Assembly (NCBI GenBank): GCA_025024175.1
Contig: QCXZ01000045.1
Coordinates: 3,908,649 to 3,972,648 of the forward strand
Origin: Rhyzopertha dominica
Lineage: Eukaryota; Arthropoda; Insecta; Coleoptera; Bostrichidae
Reading direction: 5' to 3'
DNA: 64,000 nt
The notes below the pieces were generated by a model. The model saw only the letters and a list, made by a program, of their open reading frames with translations. It had not been told where the DNA came from and made no database searches. Within the stretch, counting starts at the first letter, position 1, and each line of letters opens with the position of its first letter. This document shows positions 1-10,629 of the stretch, one piece after another. The position numbers were made by a program, and so were the translations under genes.

Positions 1-2
1 TT

Positions 3-236
3 GCGAATATAAATTCAAAGAAAAGCACAACAGGTTTTGCTGACCATTGCATAAGAAATAACCATCACTTAGATGAAAACAACGTCAAAATTTTGTATTG
101 CGAAAGGAAAGGTAAAAAACTGAACCTTTTAGAACTTTTGGAAATTAAAAAAGCTCAGCATCAGAAAAAACATTTGGCAAATACACAAATAGAAATTCCC
201 ACGTCCAGTACGCCTTTGATATTGCCGAAATTATGA
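3..236 (+). pseudogene. Penelope-like element endonuclease C-terminus (partial)
   Basis: An open frame enters from the left edge and runs to a TGA at 234-236, about 77 codons. It carries the motifs STTGFADHCIRNNHH, NVKILYCERKGKKLNLLE and LEIKKA, which match the last part of the GIY-YIG endonuclease of Penelope-like retroelements (FAEHL..NNH, then NLLE.LEI). The domain normally follows the reverse transcriptase and helps insertion. The catalytic GIY-YIG core and the RT lie outside the window, so only the tail is visible and completeness cannot be judged. The frame is uninterrupted here, unlike the broken PLE copy at 40.8 kb, so this may be a younger copy. The family call rests on pattern recognition. 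Confidence 0.7.
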
Positions 237-594
237 AGTCGGCCTTCAAACCCAGGCGAGAGATTTTGCAACTCCTGTAAAAAAAGGGAATGCAAACAAA
301 ATTCTGCACATCTGAGTTTAGTATAACGCTGTTATCTCTTTGACAAATTTCTACTTAGATATTGCAGAAATTGTTTATTAGTTAAGTACCTACTATGTAC
401 TGCTGCGTCATTATGTTAATAGAATAGCTTTCTGTTATCGACCAATGTTAAAAATTGTTCAAATCAGAATATTGAATCAAATATTCTGCACTTCCCAAAT
501 CCATAGAGATTGTTGTAAGCCAAAAATTAATCATTATTTTCCGGGTTGCACAACCATTTTTGACATTTAAATACGTCAAAAATGGTTAGACTTA
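237..594. other. PLE 3' flank, nothing further recognised
   Basis: AT-rich noncoding sequence after the PLE stop codon. It may include the PLE 3' untranslated region. I saw no coding frame or RNA gene. Confidence 0.4.
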
Positions 595-1460
595 GGTATA
601 GTCAGGGTTGACAAAAAATGTTTTTTTTTTAATTAAACAAAACAGTTTTTTAATTTAATCATGTTTAAATCGTTTTAAACATGTTTTTTTAATTTAGTTG
701 AAAACTTGTTTAAAACGTTTCAAACACTGTTTTAAACATAAACTATCATGCAAATTTACTATACATAGTAATGAAAATAAATACGAGCAGAAGGCACGGA
801 GCGTAGCAGTTGTCTAAAAATCACTAGATGACCACGATTATCAGTTGTTATTTGTCTTTTTTGTTTACGCAACAATTTTAGTTACTATGAGTCGGCTTCT
901 CTTTTCTATTTTAAACTAGAATCAACATTGTTCTTAAAATCTAGACCAATCACATACCCCAATTTAAGGTTACTGGGTTGATTTTAGCTAATATCAGCTT
1001 TAACAAAGAGAATAGAAAGCGACATTGTCTGTTTAAATGTTTAATGGCGTAGTAGGAACGATGCAGTGTGGAATAACTTTGACAAAATTAAGGTGCAAAA
1101 TGGTAGAATGCGAGCTCAATGCAAGAGGTGCAAAAAAGATATGGTTATACTAGTAAAAAAGTAAAAATGCTGTTATTTTTTTATTTTTTGTTTATTGTTT
1201 TTATATTCCCAAGTTCTGATAACTATTTGGTTTTTTTGTACTAAAGATATAATTATCTAGTAAGTGTTGAATGAACGTCTTATTTATTGTTTTGTAGTGG
1301 ACCAGAAATACAAATTTTTCTGTTATGTTAAGATTAAGAATTTTAAACAATGTAAACTGGTCCATTTTCCTCTAAGTGGATATAAGAGTAATGTTTACTT
1401 CTACAATAAATCTCCCCGAAGTCTATCAAATCCACTATAATTAATGAATTGGCAAAGCGC

Positions 1461-1486
1461 TTTCATCTATAATTAGCCATCATCAG
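1461..1486 (-). ncRNA. Hammerhead-ribozyme-like core (PLE-type)
   Basis: Read on the minus strand, CTGATGA (1480-1486) is followed by TGGCTAATTATAGAT and GAAA (1461-1464), the order of the conserved hammerhead core: CUGAUGA, helix II, GAAA. Hammerheads are known in the terminal repeats of Penelope-like elements and PLE debris is abundant here. Helix II is imperfect and I could not define helix III or the cleavage site with confidence. The motif sits inside the hAT-like element. Activity is not implied. Confidence 0.4.
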
Positions 1487-1593
1487 TCCCTCATTGTGTA
1501 AAAAAGAATACAAAAGAATTTATAAACCTGACATTGTCAAAATCGAAACAAGCAATCTTGACTTCAAACAAAAAAGTAGCCTGCATGCCAAAG

Positions 1594-1680
1594 GCACAAA
1601 CATGAAATCAATGATCAAATAAAGAATTTAGAAAAGGACAACTAAAATTACAAAAATCATTCAAAATTGTAAAATTACCG
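1594..1680 (+). repeat. Left arm of 87-bp inverted repeat
   Basis: Its reverse complement matches 1993-2079 at 85 of 87 positions. The arms enclose 312 bp and lie close to the right end of the hAT-like element. Confidence 0.9.
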
Positions 1681-1992
1681 TTTTGTTCGCAATAAAGACA
1701 ACATTCTAGTTTTGAATCATTCGGGAGTTTATAGTTTTTCTTGTAACGATTGTAATTCTGTTGATATTGGTCAAAGCGGAATATATTTTTCAATTAGAGG
1801 CAATGAACACTTGAAACAATATGAAAAATATAAAAATACTAATATAGAAATATACAAATTCATTAGCAAATCATTTATTGTCATTTAAACACCGCCTCTT
1901 TAAATAGTTTAAATTCTTTACATGTTTGTAGTAAATCCTCAAAATTAAATTTTCTAGAAATTCTTGAAATATACAAAATTATAGATAACGGA

Positions 1993-2079
1993 CGGTAATT
2001 TTACAATTTTGAATGATTTTTGTAATTTTAGCTGTCCTATTCTAAATTCTTTATTTGATCATTGATTTCATGTTTGTGC
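1993..2079 (-). repeat. Right arm of 87-bp inverted repeat
   Basis: Inverted partner of 1594-1680 with two mismatches. The high identity suggests recent duplication or gene conversion, more recent than the age implied by the diverged outer TIRs. Confidence 0.9.
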
Positions 2080-2331
2080 TTTTGTTTTGTTTTTAAACAT
2101 TTGTTTAAAACAAAGTTTTAAACAGAAGCGTTGTTTTAAACAAGTTGAAAACATTCTGTTTTAAAGATTTTGTTTTAATCATGCCAACCCTGGGTATAGG
2201 GCAGGACCTTGTATTGGTGGGAAGAGGCAGCAAATGAGGCACCCGTGTTACTTTGTAGGTAGACATTAAGCTGCGGCCTTATAGCACAGGATGTTTTCTT
2301 TTCTTCTTGTTCTTTGTTTGACGCTCGGACG

Positions 2332-3387
2332 CAGTGATGGGCGTTTACACGTAAATTATAATTTTCTACATTACCTGCGTAGAAAATGTAGATAAAGCAT
2401 TTTGGCGTAGATTTTGAGTAGAAAATATGAGACGAGTATATTATGGCTATTGTATATTAAGTGTATTGTGCAAATTATTTTGTTCTAATTTCCCTGTTTT
2501 ATGGGTCAACTCTTAAAAATTTTTAAAGCACTATAGTTTTTTAATATTTATATTACAAATTTGCATAACTTATTTTACCAAGTCATCAGAATACCCAAAC
2601 GGTTTTCTTACTTCTTTCGGACAAAACATGCGTTTCGAAGTCTTTTCTTCTACGAGTATATTAGGTATAATAGGTAGCATATGAAATAGCCAGTCTTCTT
2701 CCGTTTATAGACAAGAAAGATAATAAAGTCATAGATTACAGTCATTTAAGAACCCATTGACCGATTGAGGGCTCCAAAGCACGCTTGTGCCTTCTGACCC
2801 TAACAAATGTATGTCGAAACGAGTTATTGTTGTTTAACGTGGCTCTAGTTATTTTAATTACAACGAAGTAGTATTTTGTTTAGTTAGGAAGCAACAACCA
2901 GTGGAATCGTCCAAAACGAAAAAAACGTTCTCCTATCATCGACTCCAGGTAGTTCCGATCGTGGTCCACGCGTAGTTCCAACCTACTGACGTTAGTGCAC
3001 GGCGATCNGCAGCAACTTTAATGTCCTGTAACTGTNGAACGGTGAGAGTCTACAGCATAGGGCTCCGGATTGGAGCTCAGAAGGTCATGGGCTATTACCA
3101 TACCAAGTTTGGTTGTGATCGGATCAACTCCGTTCCATTGAGTGATATATATAGTTCTCTTTTTCACGTACCTCGCTGTACGATCGATGGGAGAACGAAA
3201 ATAATAATATACAAAATAATACTGTCATTTGAGGCATTTGGAGCTGTTAAAAGTACTAAATATTACTAGTTTGCTGTTTATCTACATAAAGTTATTTTCT
3301 ACAGTAGACTTTTAAAGTGGAATATTACATAGTTTACGCGTAGATAATGGCATAATCTACATGGAGTATTCTACGCGCCCATCACTG
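2332..3387. mobile_element. Non-autonomous hAT-like transposon, 1056 bp, perfect TSD
   Basis: The element starts CAGTGATGGGCG and ends CGCCCATCACTG, a perfect 12-bp terminal inverted repeat. It is flanked on both sides by CTCGGACG (2324-2331 and 3388-3395), a perfect 8-bp target duplication typical of hAT. The subterminal sequence repeats motifs such as CGTAGA and GTAGAAAAT at both ends. The interior has no recognisable transposase; an open frame at 3021-3269 looks incidental. Confidence 0.9.
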
Positions 3388-3556
3388 CTCGGACGACTTG
3401 AGATATTGACATCTGGGTGATAACATAGAGAGATTCGTTAAAAATTTGGACGATACTCGGAGTCGATAGGGTTATTTTTGAATGATAACGTTTAACGTAT
3501 ACTTCGTTTTACACGAAACTTTTTTTACCATTAAATAAGACAGTCTCATTTCTTAA

Positions 3557-4314
3557 CCCTTAAGTGCGGACCTGGGGTTTTCTAACGTACACGGGGACGT
3601 GCCGTCTGGGAGACGGCAAAATATATTAGGGCAAAAAATCTAAAATTTCCTAAATAAATTTTGTAACCATATTTTTTGTTAACCTTTGGGTTATTGTACC
3701 ATTGCTAAATTATATGATAACAAAAACAAATATAAAATGGTTGATGACAGGACTAGTTGNTTTGAAGTGTGCTTTAAATTGCAATATGTTCAATACATGT
3801 GAGTAAACAAAGCACTGGTATAGTTTTAATATTTTTATTATATGGTACATATTTAAAGAGATTGTATAGTTACAAAAAAAACCATTCACCATCAGATTTA
3901 CTATAGTAAATTCATCTTTCATCATCACTGTCGTGATCAGATTCGCAAAATTTTCATCTAGGACATCGTCAATATCGCCGGCATCACTTTCTACTTCAAT
4001 AAACCAATTTAAAACTGTTCCGTCAAAATCTAGAAACCCCGAAAGCGTGTGCCTTTTATGAAGGTCCGGCCATTTGTCGCAGCAATTTCCCGGCTAATTT
4101 TATAACGTAATCGCGGACGTGCCGTCTGTGAGACTACTCGGTAACTAAATCTCTAGAATACCCCCGTATTTTAAGACGCTGGTTTATTATATTAGGTGTA
4201 AAAACTAAAGACCAATCGGGCTTGGAATACATGAATACATTGTGGGCATTATCAATTTTGAAATTTCAGCATTTTTAGTTCCGCTGCCATCTGTCAGACG
4301 TCCGCCCTTAAGGG
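3557..4314. mobile_element. piggyBac-like miniature element, 758 bp, in TTAA
   Basis: TTAA at 3553-3556 and 4315-4318 brackets ends that begin CCCTTAAGTGCGGAC and finish GTCCGCCCTTAAGGG. TTAA duplication with CCC-starting termini is the hallmark of the piggyBac superfamily. The subterminal segment GACGTGCCGTCT followed by GGGAGAC or GTGAGAC occurs near the left end (about 3597-3616) and again in the right part (about 4115-4135). A short minus-strand stretch near 3900-4020 encodes an acidic string (ESDHDSDDER in one frame), like the acidic N-terminus of piggyBac transposases. The catalytic domain is absent. Confidence 0.85.
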
Positions 4315-4318
4315 TTAA

Positions 4319-5228
4319 AGTGAGTAGCTTTTTATGTTCTTTTATTGAGTAATATCTTCCGTTTGACCAGTTCTAGTGAGGTGCATTTAGTACAGCAGTC
4401 ACTGTTATAATTATCTTACCATTAAAATACATGAACACTAAACTTTGTATGCGTGTTTTTCAAATCTGCTCCCTCTACACTGTAATCTCTCGCACCCCTC
4501 GCCCTTGTTAGCAGCAGTTTATCAAATAATTCGCATAATTTATCATATAATTATGCCGGAAATTCCCAAGAACATTATTTAACTTTCACTGTCATCAATC
4601 TCCCCGGCGTTCCTCGGACTTGCGCTCAAAATTTCGCAACTGCAAATTCACCATCCGACGCCTCCCTTTCTTGGACCCCTGGTAATTAATCAGGTTTGTG
4701 TAAAGCATGGGCGCGTAGTTGTAAACACGGTCTACTGTGTGTTTATGTGTGTATCTACCGCTTGTGCAGGAATGCGGCCCTGCGGGGCTATGACTTGGGG
4801 GGGAGGAGAAGTAGTTGCGGGGTTGAGAAATGGGCATGTTTAGTGTAATCGAAATTTTGTGTTTTAGTACAATTAAGATCTTCTTAATGACAAGTGAAAT
4901 AAATCCACCCCTTCTGTTCACACAAAACACTATTCTTATTGTCGCAGAAAGTCTCTAAAATTTACTAATTTTAAACCAGAATTTGAATGCTGAAACGTCA
5001 CAAACGAACCGGAAATGCACATTTGGCAACAAGGCTACCGGCTACCGATTGCTTATTGTCAGTTGTCAACAAGTGTCGCCGATGTAAACATAACCTCAAC
5101 ATTTGTTTGAATAGCTTTTGTATTTTGGTATTTGTAATTATCAAGTGGACGATGGATTTTTAAAGGTATACAATGATAACTTGCATACATATTATTATAA
5201 ATAAATTATTATAATGGCTTGTTTGTAG
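4319..5228. other. Non-repeat stretch with a GC-richer island
   Basis: No gene recognised. About 4600-4830 is richer in GC than its surroundings and holds TAATTAATC, like the other candidate regulatory islands. Around 4990-5110 are short sequences (CGTCACAAACGAA, TAACCTCAAC) that could be promoter-like; I cannot establish a start site. Confidence 0.3.
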
Positions 5229-5338
5229 ATCTGCAGGTGAGACCAGAGACATATGGTGATGATGCTGTAGGTTATGTGCCGTTGAAGTGCAGCCGTAATA
5301 TTTGTACTGTTTGTCGTAGAATAAGACCAGAGTACAGG
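5229..5338 (+). CDS. Candidate orphan internal exon (36 codons)
   Basis: The segment is preceded by TTGTTTGTAG (acceptor-like) and followed by GTAAAA (donor-like), and one frame is open across all 110 bases. After two split-codon bases it reads a peptide with PETYGDDAVGYVPLKC, then ICTVCRR, containing three cysteines. I do not recognise the family. A short upstream exon ending at a possible donor near 5166 does not give a consistent ATG frame, so the transcript cannot be completed. Both splice sites and the frame could be coincidence. Confidence 0.25.
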
Positions 5339-6027
5339 GTAAAATCAACATTTTCTTAGACATATTAAACAAACTTTCAATACTTAAAGATAAAAGAATA
5401 CAAATCAAACTGAACGAATAAAGATAAACAAACACAACCTAACCCAACAATAACGCCGGCCAGAAATAGCTAATCGACAGCTGACAACTATGCGGCATTG
5501 CCATAATGGGCATTTGCAGCGTCACTTGGCTATCTCTTTCTAACCAAAGAAGATGAGAAACTATTTCTTTTTTCGTTTGTGACGTCATAATTTTAAAGGC
5601 AAATTTTAATAAATTAATATCTTGAGTTTTAATCAACATATGAAAATACAATAAAATGGAGCAATTCTGATTTTATTAGCTTTATCAGAAAATTTATTCT
5701 GTAAAAATCTCTAAACATCCCCATTCTATGTTAGATATCATAACCAAACCACAGTAGTTATACAGAAATAGGGAGATGGTTATTATTNCGCGATTTTATG
5801 CATCTCGTTGGGTACAACTGTACAATTTGATTATAGAGTCAAAAAGTGATTTCTGTACTGCCATTTGCGATACTTTATTAAATCAGTAAGCTAGTTGCAG
5901 CATAAGCATATTGCTGGTTCTTGTAGATTATTAAAGTAAACCGGTACAGATAAAGTAGATTGAAAAAACATGCGAAACAAACTAATCATTTTTGGACAGC
6001 TATAAAATATAATGAAACTACATATAT
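5339..6027. other. No recognised gene or repeat
   Basis: AT-rich noncoding sequence. A GC-richer patch around 5450-5560 has no coding signal that I trust. Confidence 0.3.
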
Positions 6028-6917
6028 TACTTCCACATCCAACGGATGGCAAGTATTGTATCGCGGAAAATATTTTCAAAAATTTTTATTTGCTCATTTG
6101 CTTTAAAATGGTCGAAAACGCAAAAAAAAATTAGAGCAAAAATAAATTTCTTGTCTGTATGTCTGTGTGTCTGTGGTTTTGTTTGTGGACACGATAACAT
6201 TCGAAAGACTTAATATATGAGTTTGAAATTTGGCAAACGTATAAATCTCAACTACACAAAGCGACCTATTGTTTGTGGGGTAAGTAGGGTACCGGCAAGG
6301 GGGCGAAATTGGGGAGTAACTAGCCTTATTGCAAATTTTTATTTTTTTATTTTTTTTTCGTTTTAGTATGTGATTAGTAGTATAACTGGGAGTATTATTA
6401 GTTCTTATAAATTTTAGGTACAGCAAACTGTTTAGAAGATATTAGCAAAAAAGCGTCACTTAAAGAAAACGGTTTTTCCTAAATATCTCCGATTTAATAT
6501 ATTCAAAAAACGAAAATACCATCAGATAGGAAATAAAATTTCTCACAAAAAGTGTCTTAGAAAATTTATCCAAAACTTTGACATTTTCGAAATATTTGTA
6601 AAAAACCTATTTTGGACCCTGCTCGTTCAATTTTTTAAAAATCTTGGTATTATATAGAAAATCAAATTTCTGATCAGAAAGCAATCTTGTAATTTTTTTG
6701 TTAAGTTAATAATTTTCGAGTTATTTGCAAAAAACTGATTTTAAAAATTTATATATTTTTGCTAATATCACGAGCACTGTTTGTCTTAGAAAAAATGTGT
6801 AGAGAGAAAAAATGCCCAAAACCTGATTACTAATCGTATAGTATAAGAAATAAAAACGTAAATGTCATTTTGACAATTGGATGTGGAAGTATTGATTCAA
6901 TTTGCAGCGGTTTTTTT
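6028..6917 (-). repeat. Unclassified ~0.85-kb repeat, copy A
   Basis: One of four copies of a noncoding family (others at 20150, 26696 and 57870). Inverted ends are TACTTCCACATCCAA at 6028 and TTGGATGTGGAAGTA finishing at 6891. The flank to about 6917 (TTGATTCAATTTGCAGCGG) also recurs next to copies B and C, so the true end lies outside the apparent TIR. The 6029-6054 end can fold as a hairpin. Internal landmarks shared by the copies are TTTCGAAAATGTCAAA and GCAAACTGTTTAGAAG. It lies just beyond the stop codon of the minus-strand gene and may form part of that gene's 3' UTR. Confidence 0.85.
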
Positions 6918-7057
6918 ATTATTGACAATATTCCCAAATTTGACGAAATTAAACTAAAAAAAGGAGGTAAAAACCAGCCTTCTTGGACCATGTTTACCAT
7001 GTATAAGTACACATACTATAACAGAGATGTTATGTGCCTTTCACAGTTCAATTATTT

Positions 7058-7344
7058 CTATTTGCCTAAATCAATTTCAAGCAATCGTCTGTTGGTAACC
7101 CTCCTGGCTTGTCTTCTGGCTTCATCAGGGGCTTGGTCGCTTTCATTTGCCTGTAGCCACGATTCTATCTTCTGCCTCCATTCTTTCGGTTTGGCCTCTT
7201 CTTCAGCTGCCGGTAATATCGGTTTGGACTCGGCCAGCGGTGGTAGAAAATTGGGTCGTTCTCTTTCGGATGAGAAATCAGCACCTAAAAGAGTATGTCT
7301 TTTCCGATGTCCGCTACCTCTTGTTCTTCTTGCCCATGATCGAT
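7058..7344 (-). CDS. Last coding exon of a formin-like host gene
   Basis: Read on the minus strand this exon begins after TTTTTACAG, completes a codon split by the intron, and stays open for 95 codons to a TAG at 7058-7060. It encodes RSWARRTRG, then a basic KRH, ADFSSERERP, a proline-rich patch, and EWRQKIESWLQ near the end, finishing LLEIDLGK. Codon use and charge are protein-like, and the frame continues exactly into the neighbouring exon across a 50-bp canonical intron. An AATAAA-like signal lies about 140 bases beyond the stop, next to repeat copy A. With the preceding exon the tail resembles a formin C-terminus (actin nucleator family; INF2/formin-3 type is my best guess). That identity is inference; the exon itself is much firmer. 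Confidence 0.65.
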
Positions 7345-7394
7345 CTGTAAAAATAATAACTGAAGCGGGAAGGACTTGTGATGGAGTAACGTAC

Positions 7395-7528
7395 CTAAGC
7401 TNCCCCNAGATTTACGTTCGCGATTGGAATCATTACCGGATGCTCTCAAGAATTCCATTAGGTTGCCCTCGTCTTCTTCGGAGAGGACTCTGCTTCTCCT
7501 TCTTCTAGGACTTCCATTGGTGTTATAT
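7395..7528 (-). CDS. Penultimate coding exon, DAD-like motif
   Basis: On the minus strand CATTTATAG precedes the exon and GTACGT follows it, canonical splice sites. The frame encodes RRRRSRVLSEEDEGNLMEFL, then RASG and a charged stretch ending in a codon split by the intron at 7345-7394. The acidic-hydrophobic GNLMEFL followed by RASG and basic residues is like the diaphanous autoregulatory (DAD)/WH2-like tail of formins, which binds actin or the N-terminal inhibitory domain. Two N bases fall near 7402-7407. I found no FH2-domain exons upstream, so the gene is incomplete here, probably because of long introns. Another cytoskeletal protein with a similar tail is possible. Confidence 0.6.
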
Positions 7529-9831
7529 CTATAAATGAGATTGTGAATTAGTATTTGTTACTCTGATGAAATTTTACGAAGATTCTTGTGCTTTCGAGGA
7601 AGAGAAAGACAGTGCTGCAGGTCAAAGATATGTTTGTGTACAACTTTATGTCACCAAGTACCATTGGAAAGCTGATTTACACATACAATGGACACAAACA
7701 ACCCAAAAGAACAAATAAACACCACACCTATTTATAGAATTTTTCTAGACATACCAAATGGTGTAGTTGTAAGTCCAATGCGATAGTATCGCTTAAAATT
7801 ACTGTTCTCTGTAATAAGTATTTCAGTTATATTCTGTATTTCTTCTGATATTAGTAATAGAAATTGTATACAGGGTCAGTTTTTCTTTGTGATTAATATA
7901 AGGATATTTTTGCTATTTTGTGGATTTTTTTCAATTTATACAATTTTGCTAATTTTTATTTCGCATATTCATATTCCACCTTCCATTAATTTACTACAAT
8001 TTGAATTTTTCATATAAACCATAAAAACATTTCATATTTTCTTGCCGAAAGTAAAATAATCATCATCACAGTAAAGCTAGTATTTTCAATAATGTTAGAA
8101 GCTTTTGTAGTTAGTTCAGCACAATTGTACTTTTAATTGTGGAAGGCTTTATGATATGACATTGGTAAGCTTAAGGGAGGATGATCATCTAATTTTAATA
8201 GAGGCTTTTATTTTGGAGGTTGCTCAAAAAATAAAACGAAGCGAGCGAATTATCTCTTTTTGTATGAAATGATCAATGATACAGATTTGTTAACTTTGAC
8301 AAATAACATTTGTAACAAATTTTATGGACGTCTACAGGTGCATACCTTTATTTGTAAAATGCAAACCAAAATATAGTTAATACAGAAATTACATTAATAC
8401 AGTACATAATAATTCACATTAAAATGTACCTTGAAAAATTTACATAATTAAGATCATTAAATAAAATCGTAAGCATTTTTTGATACTGATTTAAGGTGTT
8501 TATTTGAATTTAGATTTTTCAATGACATGTCTAATAAGTGTAGCATTAACTATAATGATGTTAATGCCATATTAGTTATTTACGAAGAATACAATGTTTA
8601 TATTTATAATTTTCAGTAACTGAGTTAAATGTGTAGAAAATAAATAGATTATTATTATATTGTTTTTTGAAATTCAGTTTGCTATTTCACAAAAGTCTCT
8701 ACACCATTTGACCTATTAAATCTATTTTGCAAGCTTTTCCAATGATGATGATTGAAAGAAAAAAAGTAATTTCAATATTTAGCTTCATTACATAACTGTT
8801 AACCAAATCATTTATGTTAAAAAATGTTTATAATATTTACTCCATTGGTAACTGCAAAAATAACATCCATGATAAATTTTGTCATTCCTTATATTTAGCT
8901 TCTGCAAAATCATAAATCTTTGAAAAAAGAAAAAGTCAGACTTTTTACTAACTGAAAACTTTTTAGAGTCAAAAATCATCAAAAAGGGGCGGTGCACAAC
9001 ACATACTTCGATTCGAAGGACAACTACCGTAGGTTTTTTAAGACTGCATGCTTATCCTGCTCGGTTGCCTCAATCCAAGGGGGGAACTTTTGGTTATTAC
9101 TCTCTAGCACATCTTAGATGCCTCTTGAACTTCTAAGGGCAACTGTAATTTTCATTCGTTCAAATAATATTAGATTAAGGAATATGTTACCCAAAGTACA
9201 AAAATATATCCTCATGTAAGAACGTGTACTTTATTGAAGCCATTCCAGATCTCTAACATTGATACAGATGATGTTGCACATAAAACTAGAATATTTCTTT
9301 TTTTTCTATTATTTTCTATTATTTTTTCCGATATATGAGCATCATTTACCTATGCCAGTTACGGTTTACATTATAATTCACCTGCAATTGTAGAAAGTAA
9401 AGTTAATTGAAACAAACATCTAAAAGAATCTTATGCCTTCGGTCCAATGCCTTTTTTATCAGAGCTTCCATTGTTTGCCTTGCTGCAGCTGCAGCCATTT
9501 TTACAGAACTTGACAGAGCGTTGGAATACCATTTTTTTACTTCATGGAGCATATGCAACCCTAATGATTAATAATTAATAATTTCGTTTGGAAAGAAAGT
9601 ATACCTCTTTGTTTAGTAGTATAAGACGAGTGTCATTCTTAGATATTATACTCTTAACACGTTTTTATTGTTCAAACTGTAAATGCTAAATGTATTGTAA
9701 CTTATATTCTCTTTTGTTACANGTATGTTAAAAGTTTCCAGTTGCTCTATCTACACTGTAGATTGTAGAATAAGGTGAGTAGATGTCAAAATTAATCAAA
9801 GTAGATATCGAAGAGATGCTATTAAGTACTC
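7529..9831. other. Probable intron or intergenic DNA
   Basis: AT-rich, no convincing exon. A minus-strand stretch around 9430-9540 reads MAAAAARQTMEALIKKALD in one frame, but it lacks splice sites and homology that I recognise. Confidence 0.3.
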
Positions 9832-10000
9832 AGCTGGACTCCTGATTTGACACATCTGGAATTCTTCCACTGGGGGACTGTGGATCGAAAAAACTAGGAA
9901 CGATCCACAAACTACGTGAAAAATTCGTAATCAGTTCAGAGCCATGAGCGTTGTATAAATGCTGCTTGCATTCATTTCGAATCCTCTCCCAGAATCAAAA
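9832..10000 (+). pseudogene. Decayed DDE transposase C-terminus
   Basis: One frame reads SWTPDLTHLEFFHWGTV before a stop at 9895-9897. This matches the block SPDLTPLDFFLWG of insect mariner/IS630-type DDE transposases, which holds the third catalytic acidic residue. Further on, RCINAACIHFE matches the family's usual ending (R.C...NGGHFE). Several stops and shifts show it is dead. No terminal repeats were found around it. Confidence 0.55.
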
Positions 10001-10346
10001 ATTTTCACGTCAAGTCAAATTTTTCATGATATAATAGTCACCATGTGAATCTTAGAAGTTGATTACTGATCCATTTGTCCAAGTGAAGTATTTGGATTAC
10101 ATCTACGGAAACTAATTACTTAAAGCTTATACCCACCTCGTTATTTTCAAATAGCAAACCGCTTTGAACTAACAAGCCATCATCATTACCGTAGTTACAA
10201 GAACATTAACAAAAGGAGAAAAAGTTGTTACGTTAAAAATAAAATTCATTTAAGCAAGTAAACTTGACTAGAAATGAAAAGTAGCATTCAAACCAGTAAC
10301 ATAAGCAAAGTAGCGACATTAAGAATGGGGCATCTGAAATTACAAT

Positions 10347-10629
10347 CAGTGGCAGCCCGTGGCCCTCCGAATTGGAGGGGCTCAGTACTATTCGCTACGC
10401 CTTAAAATATAACAATTTATGCCTTCAAAATATTATCTTTTTTAAAAGCTTTTACTTACTAATTCTGGGGTATTGTCCGCCACAAACTCTTGGTTTGTAG
10501 ACATTTCCCGTTACTGATAACGCTGCGGCTAAATTTTCTTTCAATTAATAATATTCAACGGAAATTTTGCCCATTACTTATATAGTGAATCATAACAGCA
10601 ATAAAAATTTGCTATTAATGGCATGTTTT
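10347..10629. other. Possible isolated hAT-like end
   Basis: CAGTGGCAGCCCGTGGCC at 10347 resembles a hAT-type terminus, but I found no matching inverted end or 8-bp duplication. The rest is AT-rich noncoding DNA. Confidence 0.2.

Larger units (their letters stand above)
603..2192. mobile_element. Non-autonomous hAT-like transposon, 1590 bp
   Basis: The left end begins CAGGGTTGACA and the right end finishes TGCCAACCCTG, inverted ends of the hAT type. They are flanked by GGTATAGT (595-602) and GGTATAGG (2193-2200), a 7-of-8 match to the 8-bp target duplication expected of hAT elements. Both subterminal regions (about 620-750 and 2090-2180) are packed with GTTTAAAAC-like motifs in both orientations, a plausible transposase-binding array. 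No hAT transposase is recognisable inside. The interior carries an 87-bp inverted repeat near the right end and a hammerhead-like motif, so the cargo looks acquired. Confidence 0.8.

Noticed and set aside
9430..9540. Minus-strand frame with MAAAAARQTMEAL
   Set aside because: No splice sites or recognised homology; alanine run comes from a CTGCAG-rich patch.
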